From: Datnioides undecimradiatus | Lineage: Eukaryota; Chordata; Actinopteri; Lobotiformes; Datnioididae | Assembly: GCA_008933995.1 (NCBI GenBank) | Contig: WARS01000013.1 | Coordinates: forward strand, 984,721 to 1,048,720 | Direction: 5' to 3' | Length of the DNA: 64,000 bases | Part shown: positions 27,201 to 38,634 of the stretch, in pieces | How the letters are laid out: every line of letters begins with the position of its first letter | How positions within the stretch are numbered: the stretch's first letter is position 1 | Position numbers and translations under genes: made by a program | Notes under the pieces: model-generated | The model's input: only the letters and a program-made list of their open reading frames with translations | Told to the model about the DNA's origin: nothing | Database searches by the model: none

Positions 27201-30200
27201 CGATGCCCCTGAAGATCATTGGCCAACATCAAAGTGTTCAGCCCACAGTTTTGCAAAGTAATGCAACAAAATAAATCTGACTCCGATGGTCTCAGAAGGC
27301 AAACACCGCAAAGGGAATACAGTACCACCGAGGGATACACTAGTTTTTTTCAGATCTGTCTTTAAACAATACTCAGGTATGAACACTGAAACGGTTCCTT
27401 CTCCCTCTGTTCACACTGGTTGTGAGGAAATCCGTACCTGCCATGTTTCCAATGGAGGCGTTGGAGGACAAAATCCACCAGCCAGCTCCGTGCAGAAATG
27501 TATTCCAAGGTTTATTTGAAGTTAGTGTGAGGCTTCAGCAGTCTGAGACAGACAAATCACGTCTGTCTCTTCCAAAGTTACAGACTCTTTAGTGTGAAAG
27601 TCACTCTTTGTGTTTCCCAGGACATGTTCCTTTTCTGCGCTGCTGCAGAGGGATAATAACTCAACGGGGGAATTTAGTACTAAAAAGGCTCGAGAAGATC
27701 TCCACTTGGCTCCATAACTCAGACTGCTGAGGCATCATATTCATTTAAGATAAACTTTGGAATATATTTTTAGACAGAACAAACACTTTGGGTCTTGCTT
27801 TTGTTCTTATGCACAAGAGGAAAGTTTGAAACATGCAAAATCTGTTTGGATGTAAATACGGGCATGTGACAATTGCTGAAATTCATCCTTTCAGTTTTAA
27901 TGTGACATCCTAATCTCCACCTTGACAATAAATGAAGAAATAAATATGAGCGCAGCTGGAAATGAGAGTTTTTCTTCACTTTCTGGTTTGGAATCAGATT
28001 CAGGAGCACAAGCATGATATCAAACTGTAAATCTGTAATCGACCTCTGTCTTTAATATGAATGCAGGTGCTCGGGGCTGTACATCAGCGCAGCACTCTAC
28101 GTTAGTTTTAGTCTTTACTGTTGGGAAAAAGCATCATAAAAAGTAATTGGGCTGCTTCAGGTCATATGAATAACATATGTGTAAATGTATGTTTTCCAAA
28201 CTTGAGTAGTATTCTCCCGTGCTTAAAAACTACACGTCAGTTGTCTGCATGTCAATCCTCTGACATATTATAACTCTATGTCCCAGTGGATTTAAAGAAA
28301 TAGACTTAAAGGACCCCTGAAGGGACAACAGAGTGCAGTTATTGTTGATGCAGAAGCAGCCTGATGATACTTTGAATGAGCCATCAAGAGGCTTTTACAT
28401 GCACAGCTGCTGAGTTGGTCTGTGCTCTTTCCGCCCTCATGTCCTGGGAGCGTGTTAAAAGGCACAGAGGAGCGAGACAATTAGCAGTATAACAATGCAT
28501 GTTTGCACTAATTGGGGGCGCAGTGACAATCAGCTGTTATTCATTTATGTTCTTAACCGCTCGACACTGACATACGCTACAAGTGAAGTCTGTAATTCGC
28601 TTTCCAGAAGTATCCACTTACACTGTGGATAGTTGAAGTGTCCTGCAGTGGAAGCGCTCTAACCTCTTGTTCAGATCTAAATGGCTGCTTTCTCAGTTGC
28701 AAACTTCAGGCTGGCTCTGTGCACAGAAACAGTGCTGTCTGAGTCGCTGGCAGTCTCCCGGGAGCGGGCTTTGGAATAAAGCATCATCAGATGTGTTATT
28801 TCCCCGTGTGTGTATGTGTGTTTTTTTTCACATGTTTACATGTTCAGAGAGCTAATTAAAATGGCAAGTTCAAGCATGTCCTCCTCTGGGGACTGCATCA
28901 CGTACAGTACACCGCTCTGCATGTTTAAAAAAAACCCAAGCTTTTCCTCCCCTGACATCAGATTTTTTTTTTTGGCTGATGTAAATTGTTTTTCCCATTG
29001 CACTAATTCAATCTTAATCTTACATGAAATATCATTTGACCTATAAACAATACATAATGTATGGTAAAATATGGAATTGGAATCAGACATTTTTTTTATC
29101 TACGTGATGAAACATATGTCGACATGTCATGCTGTGTTTTCTTTATGGCATGCCTTTATCGATAAACTAATATCAGTTAATGATTTTACATATATAACAA
29201 AATATTTTCTATAATGTGACTTTTTATACTGTTGATTTCACTTTTTAAGATGTTTTGACATAGAAACAATAGCGTTAAACACACAATTCATTCACTGTCC
29301 TCCCTTTTTTACTATTGCGTGCGTTGTAATATCTAGAATCAGGTCACTTCTCAAGTGTATAAGTTAGTTGTTTGCGTACAAACAAAATTAATGCCACTTT
29401 TTAACCTTCTGCACCTTTAAGTAAGCTGGTGAGGGCATCAGCTTTGGTTGGTGAGGAGGGAATATTCAGTGCACCCCTCACTATGCCAGTTAATCTGTCC
29501 CACAGCAAAAATGTGGTTTAAGAGGCTTTTGGCTTAGCAGTCTCCTGTCTGATATTGATGGGCCTTAGACTTTTTATTTGCATTTAACAGGAGGGGAGCA
29601 ACACTGACCTCCCATGACCTTGGATTTTCACTTGACTCCGTGTCTATAGCGCTCACACTTTCTTTCTCCTCTTAGATAAATCTTTAATGTTCACTTGAAA
29701 ACCATAAAGTGAGCTTCGACATATATTTTCCGCTGTCTGAGTGCCTCCGACTCTCACATCACATCTATAGAGATCGTTAATAAGGTTTTGGTGTGTGAGG
29801 TTTTTCCCTAGATGTATCATTTTAAACTTTAAAATGCTTCAAAATATAAATGCAACGTCGTGGAGAAAGAAGTTCAAATCTCTATTAATTCAATTTCCCC
29901 ATTTTAAGTAAAAGTCCTGCATTAAAGTGTCACTCAAGTAAACGCATGTGATAAAACATTAGCATGATGAACTGAAAAGGAAAAGCCCCCAGTGAAGCAA
30001 AAGCATTATATTGCTATTGAAGATATTACATTAGATTAAGGTTACTTGATGCGTTCATATCATGTATCAAATTACTGTTGCAGTTGATTAATATGAATCT
30101 AATCGTGACTGCTTTATATAGTTTTGGGTATAATGCATTATATTTTAGAGAATAATCATATATTCTGTATTTAAAGCTGGGATTTGTGAAGTAACAAGTA

Positions 30201-31107
30201 ATCACTTAAATGATTTTAGTCATGCTCCCTTTGAAACGTTGTAGAGTAGAGACTTAAACTAAAAGATGGAAACACTAAGGTCAAGTACAAGTGCGTTACA
30301 TTTTCACAGTGAGTAAATGTACTTAGTTACATTCCACAACTAAAATTAAGTATTAATAAACCGAAGTCGACATTACAGTACCTGAGGACTTCTAATATGG
30401 ATATAATAAGGTTATTTTATGTGGAACTAATCTCATTAATGGTCATATTGTAGTCTTTTCTCCTTTCATTTAGGTGGAGGACATGGCTCATCATGCACTT
30501 GGGCTTAATATTCATTACCCAGTCCCTGCGGTGGGACATGCAGCAGTTAAATCATGCAGCCCACCCACACTAATTTGCCCTTACCACATCCTCACGGTTT
30601 GAGTTTGATTCCGTTTTAAGAACTTTTATTGCTGCGAATGAAAAACACGTTCATAAATTGGACACTCTGTCACACCGTGCAAATGGAACTGTGGGCGATC
30701 GATCATGTGGGCTGAGTGGAACGTCCTCTGGCTTTTACTTTGTTTCAACTTTCTCCACTGGAGGACACTGTGGTGTTGATGTTTGACAAACCAACACACA
30801 ATAGGTCCATTTAACAGGTGGCGGCTTTTCAGATTAATTGCAGGAATGAAAAATACAAAATAAACGTGATGGGTCTTGTAAGGAGATCCAAATATAGGAC
30901 CAGTAATTAGAAATGGTATTCAATAGTCTCCATGTGGTAAAACAGTGACACTGAGAAATCGTTTTAATCTTTTTTCAGTATAAACTCGAGGCTAATAGAT
31001 ATTATCTCCTCATTAACAGCAATTTCTCTGACCACTGGTTAGATCTTTGTACCGTCTAAATGAATCCAAACACAGCTCTCCCTGTTATCTTGTCGCTCTG
31101 AAATCCA
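27201..31107. promoter_or_regulatory. Shared intergenic region between divergent ORA genes
   Basis: About 4 kb separates the 5' exons of the two receptors, and it must hold both promoters. I see no coding exon. The block 30470-30620 has a GTCCC-N6-GGGAC inverted repeat (30522-30537) and looks less repeat-like than its surroundings. AT-rich runs occur at 29040-29270 and 29860-30180. Any shared control is inference. Confidence 0.4.
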
Positions 31108-31424
31108 GTGAGGGGACAGAGGCAGTCATCTGAATTGATCTCAAGTAATTGGAGGCCAAGGGGAGAGCAGTCAATGGACCATGAAAAACAGATCCAACAG
31201 CCGCTACCTGTTTGCAACTATAAGAACACAAACACCCCAACTACTTCAGGAGAGAGGGATCAGGGACAAGGTCCACTTCAGACCTTGTTATCTTTGACTG
31301 CTTTCAGGTAAGGGTGTAAATGATTGTTCTGATGAATGCTACCTATTGATTGATATGTGGAAACCTGAGAAATGTGGTGTATTTAATAGGTAAAATTGCC
31401 TTGTGCTCTTTTCTTTTCCTGCAG
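31108..31424 (+). other. ora2: Candidate 5' noncoding exon and short intron of ora2
   Basis: A donor TTTCAG|GTAAGG ends an exon at 31307. A strong acceptor (CTTTTCTTTTCCTGCAG) ends at 31424, two bases before the ATG. The implied intron is 117 bp (31308-31424). The exon start is not defined; 31108 is only a lower bound used here. Confidence 0.55.
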
Positions 31425-31426
31425 GA

Positions 31427-32377
31427 ATGTCATCAGACGAGTTTGTCCGTGGGATGCTCTATCTGTCCCTCACCGTTATAGGGGTCCCGGGTAATGCTGC
31501 TGTCATCCTGGCATTCCTCCTCTTGCTGTACCAGGAGAACCAGCTCCTCCCAGCTGATGCCATTGTCTTGCACCTGGCCTGTGTCAACCTGCTGGTGGTG
31601 GGCGTTCGCTGTCTGCTAGAGACCCTGGCCTCCTTCCGCCTGTCTAATGTCTTTGGAGACGTAGGCTGTAAGTCTGTGATATTTGTCTACAGAACATCCC
31701 GTTCCCTCTCCATCTGGCTCACTTTCGTCCTGAGTGCCTACCAGTGCCTGAGCATCGCCCCTCCCGGATCACACTTTGCCTCCGTCCGCACTGTGGTAGC
31801 TCAATACTTGGGCTTTGTGTTCCTCTTCTTGTGGCTTGTCAACACCTGCATGAGCTCAGCACCCATCCTCTTCTCCTTCGGCAGACAGAACGACTCCAGC
31901 CTGACAGACCACGGCATCAATGTAGAATTCTGCTATGTTCAATTTCCCTCAAAGCTGTCCAAGGAGGCAAACGGGGCAGCTCAGGTGGGGAGAGATGTGG
32001 TGCCCATGGCCCTCATGACTCTAGCCAGTCTGATCATCCTGGTCTTCCTTTACAAACACAGCCAACAGGTGAAGGGGCTTCGCAGCAGCAGCGGTGGTGG
32101 GGCCGAGCAACGAGCTGCCAAAGCTGTGGTTGCACTTGTGACCTTGTATGTGGTCCTCTATGGGGTGGATAACGGGCTCTGGGTGTACACTCTCACCGTG
32201 AAGAAGACCATGAGCTCCTCGCTGTTCTCTGATCTGCGTATATTCTTCTCCTCACTCTATGCGGCCCTGAGCCCCGTGGTCATCATTGCCTCGAACAGGA
32301 AGGTGAATGGCAGACTGAGGTGTGCGGTGAGGGAGAGGCCTATTCAGGAGAAAGCCACAAGTCTTTCTACTATATGA
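31427..32377 (+). CDS. ora2: Olfactory receptor class A (V1R-like) receptor, probably ORA2 (316 aa)
   Basis: This is a single coding exon from ATG 31427 to TGA 32375-32377. The open frame extends 8 codons upstream only through a splice acceptor, so those residues are not coding. It is a seven-transmembrane V1R-like GPCR. TM1 has GVPGNAAVI. TM2 has LLPADAIVLHLACVNLLVV. TM3 has FVLSAYQCLSIAPPGS. The TM5/loop has YKHSQQVKGLR. TM6 has YGVDNGLW and TM7 has YAALSPVVIIASNRKV. Paired cysteines (DVGCKS, EFCYVQ) and an NDS glycosylation site lie at the positions used in ORA1. It shares with its neighbour the GGGAE-RAAK-V segment before TM6. Expected role: chemosensory receptor in olfactory neurons. It is divergent from ora1 and about 4.5 kb from it, the arrangement known for the teleost ora1-ora2 pair. 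Only the member number is uncertain. Confidence 0.9.
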   Translation: MSSDEFVRGMLYLSLTVIGVPGNAAVILAFLLLLYQENQLLPADAIVLHLACVNLLVVGVRCLLETLASFRLSNVFGDVGCKSVIFVYRTSRSLSIWLTFVLSAYQCLSIAPPGSHFASVRTVVAQYLGFVFLFLWLVNTCMSSAPILFSFGRQNDSSLTDHGINVEFCYVQFPSKLSKEANGAAQVGRDVVPMALMTLASLIILVFLYKHSQQVKGLRSSSGGGAEQRAAKAVVALVTLYVVLYGVDNGLWVYTLTVKKTMSSSLFSDLRIFFSSLYAALSPVVIIASNRKVNGRLRCAVRERPIQEKATSLSTI

Positions 32378-33576
32378 GGACTGCTGGGACGGCTGATGAC
32401 TCACAGGGTGGCAGAGGAAGCCAAGATGATGGGGACAGAAATTTTCTAAAGCCTGGGTCATGTATGGGTCAGCCTGTCTTTGTCCATGTCTGCTCTGTGA
32501 ACGATATTCCAGGAGACACTTTTCTTTCCTCTGGATGTGGTTTTGAGCGGTTGTGAATTCACAATAATGATGTTTTTCCTAATATTTATGAAATATCGTG
32601 CTTGTGAGACTTTACACATATGTTGTGAAATAGGTGATGAGGGTTTGGCACCTGTAGCTCTGGATGAGATGCTGTAACCGAGGTCAGGGGGAACCTATCG
32701 TCTCACTGTCTATAATTAAGGAAGAAAACTGTCATAACAACCCTGTTACTCAATACAGGCCTGCATGAATCCCTGTTGATCTGGCGCTACGTTGCTTTGT
32801 TTGTTTATTCGTTATGTTCCCTCCATCTTAATTGGATGGGAGAATTATAGCCGGGTGACTCAGTAGCTGTCAAATGACTTCCAGCTGCCCATTTAGCTAT
32901 AATTAAAGCTTTGAATAGAATCTGGTAAATGTCCCGTGCTAATGAGGCAGGTTAATTGTCCCACAGTGAATTGGTTAAAAACCTGATGGGAAAACTATAT
33001 TCTTTAGAAAAATAAGGATGAAAAAGATGTTCATTACTCAGTACTACTCGATACAATGCTGACAATGTGCTGCATGTCTGACTTCTTTGGGTTTAGTTAT
33101 AAGACGAGGAGACTTTAGGGGCACAAAGCTACTTCTTGGCACGAGCCTCTCAGAGTTTGCTGTGGATGTGGCAAACGTGGGAATTTAGGAGTCATTATGT
33201 AATTGCCATGTCGTATAGAAGCAAGGGCAGAAAGACAGGGTGAGGACATAACAACCTCTGTGAGTGACAGTCCAAAAGACATAAAGTGGGGCTGCCAGCA
33301 CTCTGTGATCCTGCAATAACTCTAAAGTGCAATCAGTGCAGCGCTACTCAACTGCTGTCGCAATGCAGGTGGGGAGGAAGAGGAGAAGTCCTCTTTCTGT
33401 GCTTGTGCAGAACTGTTGCATTCACCAGCAAGTTGACATCAAAGGATATTAAAGGCCATACAGTAATGTTGATCTTTTGTCAGCGAGCAACATTCACTTT
33501 AATAGTAAAAGCCCGAACCATTAAAACCCTGCGAAAAGTGACTATTTTTTAGAAAGCCCCCTCCAGATGACAAGTT
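32378..33576. other. ora2-mir-205 interval with a CNE-like block
   Basis: No coding exon is recognised. It holds the ora2 3' UTR (an ATTAAA near 32902 is one possible signal). A block at about 32820-33000 is rich in AATT/TAATT homeodomain-type sites and free of repeats, and looks like a conserved noncoding element. Conservation was not tested. Confidence 0.4.
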
Positions 33577-33658
33577 CCATGTGTCTTACTCTTCACACCA
33601 CTGAAATCTGATTGACACTTTACACAGACTCCGGTGGAATGAAGGATAGAATACATGG
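33577..33658 (-). ncRNA. mir205: microRNA miR-205 precursor
   Basis: The minus strand holds a complete hairpin. The 5' arm (33625-33646) equals the mature vertebrate miR-205 over all 22 nt, starting TCCTTCATTCCACCGGAGTC. The 3' arm (33587-33608) reads GATTTCAGTGGTGTGAAGAG, close to miR-205-3p. The outer stem pairs CCATGT (33658 inward) with ACATGG (33577 inward), and the loop region matches the family's spacing. miR-205 is an epithelial microRNA that in mammals represses ZEB1/ZEB2 and is transcribed from MIR205HG under p63 control. It is convergent with ora2, 1.2 kb past the ora2 stop. The primary transcript must start at a higher coordinate, and I cannot place its promoter. Confidence 0.97.
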
Positions 33659-35736
33659 ATGGTTTCATTAGAGCGGCGAGCGCGCTGGCGCCTCCAGTGA
33701 GGAATCACCGGGAATGAAGTCGTTGACACCGCTGATTTCCCTTCGACAGTTTCAGTGATGTCATTCTCTCTTTTTCTGTCGGCAAAGAAGTGGCAGATTA
33801 GTTAAAAGGAACAAATACATGAAAAACAGGTTCCATTCATGCGTACGTTCATGTCACTTTCTGTGTGTGTGTGTGTGTGTGAGAGTGTGTGTGAAAGGTG
33901 TGCCGGGCAGGCCTCTCCCAGCACAAGACAGGACCTGTTTTCACTGTTTTCCATCCTTCTGGAGTCTTTTGAGCCCAGTGAAGGCAGGGTGTTGTTAAAC
34001 ATGTAGAGACCAAACCCATACAAATGTAACCCTCTATTAATGCCTCTCTCTCAAATCACCAACCATTGTCGCGTTTCCCCTGCAAACCGTCATTCTGCAG
34101 CTAAAACAGAACTTGCAAATAGCTGATAAATGTATTCTGTTGTCATCTGTTTAACCTCCAGCTACACCTGATCTGCTTAACAAGGTGAAATACACAAACT
34201 ACCAAGAGAAATAACACAACAAAGCACCCGTGTCTGACTTTTTCCGACAAAATAAAGCTACAAGCACTAACTTTTGTGTTTTTTTGTCTATAAATAGACA
34301 AGGCGCACAGCACAAACCTGTCAAAAGACACACATGAATAAAGCTGTCAACTTGTCCAGAAGGGTCGGTTAAATGAAGCCGAAGCGTTGCAGTAAATCCC
34401 TCCAGCCGATCAACCCCTGCAGTGCCTGATGTCAGTCTGTTTACCTGCACCAGGTACAGGCATTTTTGTCCCCCGTGTCCACCAATGGCAACGCAGCAGC
34501 AGGTTTAAACCTCGCCCCTTTTCTGCCTTGCAGCCAGTCCACACCCTAATCTGGCCCTCCTTTTTTTTTTTTTAAAAACCCAACCCTCTCCTCCCCCGCA
34601 GAAAACTTTTCAAATTACACAAACATCAGAATCAGCAGCGGTAATCACGATGTAAATGTGTGGAAATTTGTGTCGGCGGGGGCAAATGGACAGCTAATAT
34701 GGTCAAACACGCAAACAGTGTCGACAAGCGTAATTAATCAATTCATCAGCCTCAAAAATGTAATTCTCAATAAACTGATAATGACATGAGAGCATCTGGA
34801 AATCATCATTAACCTGTTTACATCTAAATAATCAACTACACACAGTAACCTTGAACGTTCTTCTGGATATTAATCCCATAAACATCTTCTCTCTGATGTT
34901 TTTTTCCAGTGGAGAGTAGTTCCGGCTGACTATAGCAGCTGGAAACTTTAGGGCTTATTATTGTGGTGAAAATGTAATAAACACATCCTGCGGTACTTTC
35001 AAAACCCAAATTTTATGGAAATGACAGACGTAATAAGCCCTTTTTATGTTTGCTGATACCGTCTTTGCCTTTCCTTCAAAGGGATGTTTCTTTAGGCGTG
35101 TTGTTTAGAGGATTTATTCCCTGTTTGAGTGAAGCTACTGGTGGAGAATGGTGGAGAATGCCATAGAAAAACTACTTTTAAGTGAATCAACTCATTTAAT
35201 TTTGTCTGAAGCAGGTAGAGCCAGAGGTTTTAATTCAGTGCGGGGCCCATTTAGGTGTCTCCTCTGGACACAAATATAGGAAATATTTAAATTATGTGAA
35301 ACCACTGTGCTCTAAACTCTCCCTGGGAATACCTGCTGAAAGGTGACACGAGTTTAACATGATTTATATTTTAGCTTTTGCACTCTTAAGTTACAGAGTT
35401 GTACGTGTGTGACCCATTTCCATGCATCCACCCAGTTTAACTGATTCCCTCAGACAGAGAACAAACACATTCGTGCCTCAGCTTGCCTGGAATGCTGCGC
35501 TGCACGTCAGCAAGGAGCTCTGTATCCAAGATGGTGAGAAGGAGTTTCACAGAGTTAGGAGGAAAGCTTGGCCTCTTCTGTCCCAATGCGTCCAACGAGT
35601 ACTTCTTGATTTACACTGACAAGCACCTATTTTGTTGAAAAGGCGGAGATCCAGGTTTAATATCCCCCAAAATCTGCAGATTCTTGGATTTAACAGTTGA
35701 CTTTATACTTCTACCAACATGATTTTACAACACAAG
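33659..35736. promoter_or_regulatory. Upstream flank of mir-205, possible host transcript/enhancer region
   Basis: No coding exon is seen. A GT microsatellite lies at about 33861-33895. A T13-type run lies at about 34561-34573. A repeat-free AT-rich block (about 34617-34840) has TAATTAATCAATTCATCA-type homeodomain sites. The miR-205 primary transcript should cross this stretch on the minus strand. This is inference from position. Confidence 0.35.
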
Positions 35737-36130
35737 GAGGAGTTTGACATTTTGGGAAATGTAGCATATTCATTTCCAACAGTTAGATGAGAAGATCGAT
35801 ATTACTGTCTCGCTTTACTGCGTTAGCGGGAGCCAGATGGGAAAACAGCACGCCTTACTCTGTACAAACAAATCTCTAAAGCTCGCTAATTAAAACATTA
35901 CATCTTGTTTGTTTGATCTGTGCAAAGACTGAAGTGTGAAAAAGACATGTAGGGATTTTACAGGTAGTTATTTTGGACATGACCAGGCCGGTTGTTGGCC
36001 CCTGTTTCCAGTGTTTGTGCTAAGCTAGGCTAACTGGCCACTGGCTGTTCACATGTACTGTATGGACACAAGAGTGGTATTGATCTTTCCATCGAAGACA
36101 GGAAACACACTTTTGTTCCAAATGGTAACC
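35737..36130 (+). mobile_element. MITE-like palindromic element, copy 3
   Basis: It opens GAGTTTGACATTTTGGGAAA, has a TTAGATGAGAAGATCGATAT subterminal motif, then a GCTAAGCTAGGCTAACTGGC core, and a degraded inverse end. This is the best-preserved copy of the family in the window. No ORF is present. Confidence 0.7.
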
Positions 36131-36410
36131 TTTTCTTATATTAAATTCAATGTACAATAGGTGTAGCTAATAGAGAGGCTACAAGACAAAGTCAAAATGC
36201 TCTCAAAAGACAAAAATTAGAAATGCAGTTTGAATAAAGATACATTTCGTATCTGTCCAACTCAGTACGAGCAGTGAAACTACTACTCTGCCATTACAAT
36301 GCCTGCATAATCTGTGACAGGGAAGCTGATCAGCAGATTACGCCCATTTCCAGTGTGCCAGTGAGGACATGGACCATAGTGAAAGAGGGTGGGGGTGGGG
36401 CTCGAGGCTC

Positions 36411-36443
36411 AAAGGCCCCGGGGCAGCAGCTTGCTGCAACTCC
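36411..36443 (+). repeat. Short GC-rich repeat, copy A
   Basis: The 19-mer AAAGGCCCCGGGGCAGCAG recurs exactly at 38601-38619, with similar following bases (GCTG/GATGCT..AACTC). It lies in otherwise AT-rich noncoding DNA. Confidence 0.85.
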
Positions 36444-37639
36444 ACCACTCTCAGCTAAGATATGCACTGCTGTGCTGAGACTTGAAATACATTCAAGATG
36501 CACTGCACCCCATCCCGCAGTGAATACGGAGAAGAAAAAAAAAGAGAAAATAAGAGGAAGGAGCGGAAAAAAAGGTGGGGTTGCTGCGTTAGTAGAAGAA
36601 AACATGGAAATGTTGTCATATGAACTTCTGAGAAACAACTGAATATTAATAATCTTTCACCAGAAAGATGGCAGTCACAGTTTGAACTGGCTGAACTGAA
36701 AGCTTAAACCTGCCCTGACGAGAACCAGGTATCAGTATGTGCCGTGCCAGTGTTCTTTAAATATACGGCTTTTCATTTATTACTCAGGGGCGAATTAGCT
36801 TTTCTTTTATCTTTATTCAGGTAGTCTCGCTGAGATCAAGATCTCTTTATAAAGAGAGAAGTACATTTCAAGGGAGAAATAAATGTATATGAGGGAAGAA
36901 CGGGCTTCAGTGACATGACAGTTTGCAGAGATTTATCCTTTGATGAGCCAATCCAGTATGCCCCAGGGACGTTGATTCATGCTGAATTGCTGTGTGAATG
37001 TATAAACCCAGGACCCAGATTTTAATCTCTTTAAATGATAGCAGTTAAAAGGCAGCTAACACACTGGGGCTCAAACTCGGGGTGTGAATGCTCAATTTAA
37101 CTCCAGGAGCTGTGTCTGCTGTAGCCTGTGCACTTCATTTCTTTACTGTGAATGAGAAATGCCTAAGAAAATAAACCGAATGCAAAACTGGCTGCAAAAT
37201 GTCAGCGACATCCCCAAAATATCACACAACACTGTGACATTCAGGTTCCGTCACACAAATGAACGACATATATTAAATCTTGTATATGAATTACTTTGCC
37301 TGGTGCTGATTTTGAATTATGCAGTGTGATTACATAAAAAAATGTGTTATTGCATTTCATATTTGTGGAAGCTTGAATGCTGTGTGTGTGTGTGTGATGT
37401 TGTTGCTGCAGATGCAGACGCTAGACCCAGTATCTGAGCTCTTTGGGGGATATACAGCACACACTACACCTGTGAGGTAACTTTGAAATCAACTCAACAG
37501 TCACAAGTATAGATTTTTCTCTTTCTTCCTGTAGCAAGAGTTGTTATGGAGCACAGTTGAGCGTTCACTCATAAGTCTGTAGGCTCCGCCATGCTCTCAG
37601 TCGCTGTGGCCTTCTACGAAGCTAAAGATGTTGCAACCT

Positions 37640-37994
37640 TTAGAAAGAGCTGGTCTAGTTGTTTCTTGTAAGACTTAGAACAGAAGATTGATGTCAGTCT
37701 TATGTCTGCCCTTTAACCAACACTGCCAGCAGCTTGTTTGCATAGCTTAGCATAAAGGCTGGAGACATTAGGAGAACAGTAAGCTTGGCTCAGTCCATCA
37801 ATAACACCACCTATCTGCACCTCTGCAGCTCATAGTCAGTCTCCCAGTTTGCTGCTTCTAGTGTGTGCGCCGAGCTAAGCTATGCTAACTGGCTGTGGCT
37901 TCATTAAACCATTCGCCTACAGTGGAATTGATCAATTCAGCCGACTCTCTGCAACCAGCTTACTTCCCAAAATGTATGACTGCTCCTTTAAAGG
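37640..37994 (+). mobile_element. MITE-like palindromic element, copy 4
   Basis: It has the core GCTTAGCATAAAGGCTGG and the later GAGCTAAGCTATGCTAACTG, and ends CTTCCCAAAATGTATGACTG then CTCCTTTAAAG. The start border is decayed and approximate. Confidence 0.6.
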
Positions 37995-38600
37995 TAACTG
38001 CCTGACGTAGTTGTCTCCAGAATGCTGCTCATTCACAAATATTTTGATCACTTAATCGTTTTAAATTGGTTCTAAATCAAGCAGGAGACACAACAACGGC
38101 CTTTCATCGAAAAGTAACGTAACCATCTTCATGTCAAATCCACACTGCAGCTATAACTAGGATCCTGCCCTTTATCTCTCCCATCATCCCCCCCTAAATG
38201 CCACAAAGGTGGAATTTTCCACGAGCTGCTTCCCTCTGTTTGCTGTGGAATGCAGGCAAGATGGAGCAAGCCTGCAGAGTACGGTATCTCAGCAGAAACA
38301 GTATGTTGAGGTGCTTAGCTTGTGCCCAACATGTCCAGCTACTTAACTCTCCCTTCAAGCTATTACCTAAAACGTAGCTCAGGTCTGTAGTGTTGCTAGT
38401 TGCCAGTGTTGCTGGATCCTGCAGAGCCTCAGGTTATGACCAGTAATCTCCCCCATCTGCATCCTCTGATTACCTCCACTATCCTGTTCATATAGCCCGA
38501 ATGTCGATATCATTTATTTTGCTCAGTAGTTGGATGCATTAAGTAATTTCATGTTTTTCATTTTATCAATATGTTTGTGCGCCTTCAGTGACTCTCTCAA

Positions 38601-38634
38601 AAAGGCCCCGGGGCAGCAGGATGCTTTAACTCAA
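38601..38634 (+). repeat. Short GC-rich repeat, copy B
   Basis: Exact 19-base match to 36411-36429, about 2.2 kb away in the same orientation. The matching tract continues weakly for about 15 bases. Confidence 0.85.

Noticed and set aside
31403-31426. N-terminal extension of the ora2 frame
   Set aside because: It starts at GTG, and its codons are the pyrimidine tract and acceptor of a 3' splice site; the first ATG is 31427.
36762-36781. Segment resembling miR-135 (TATACGGCTTTTCATTTATT)
   Set aside because: It has a mismatch inside the seed (ACGGCTT instead of ATGGCTT) and no partner arm for a hairpin was seen.
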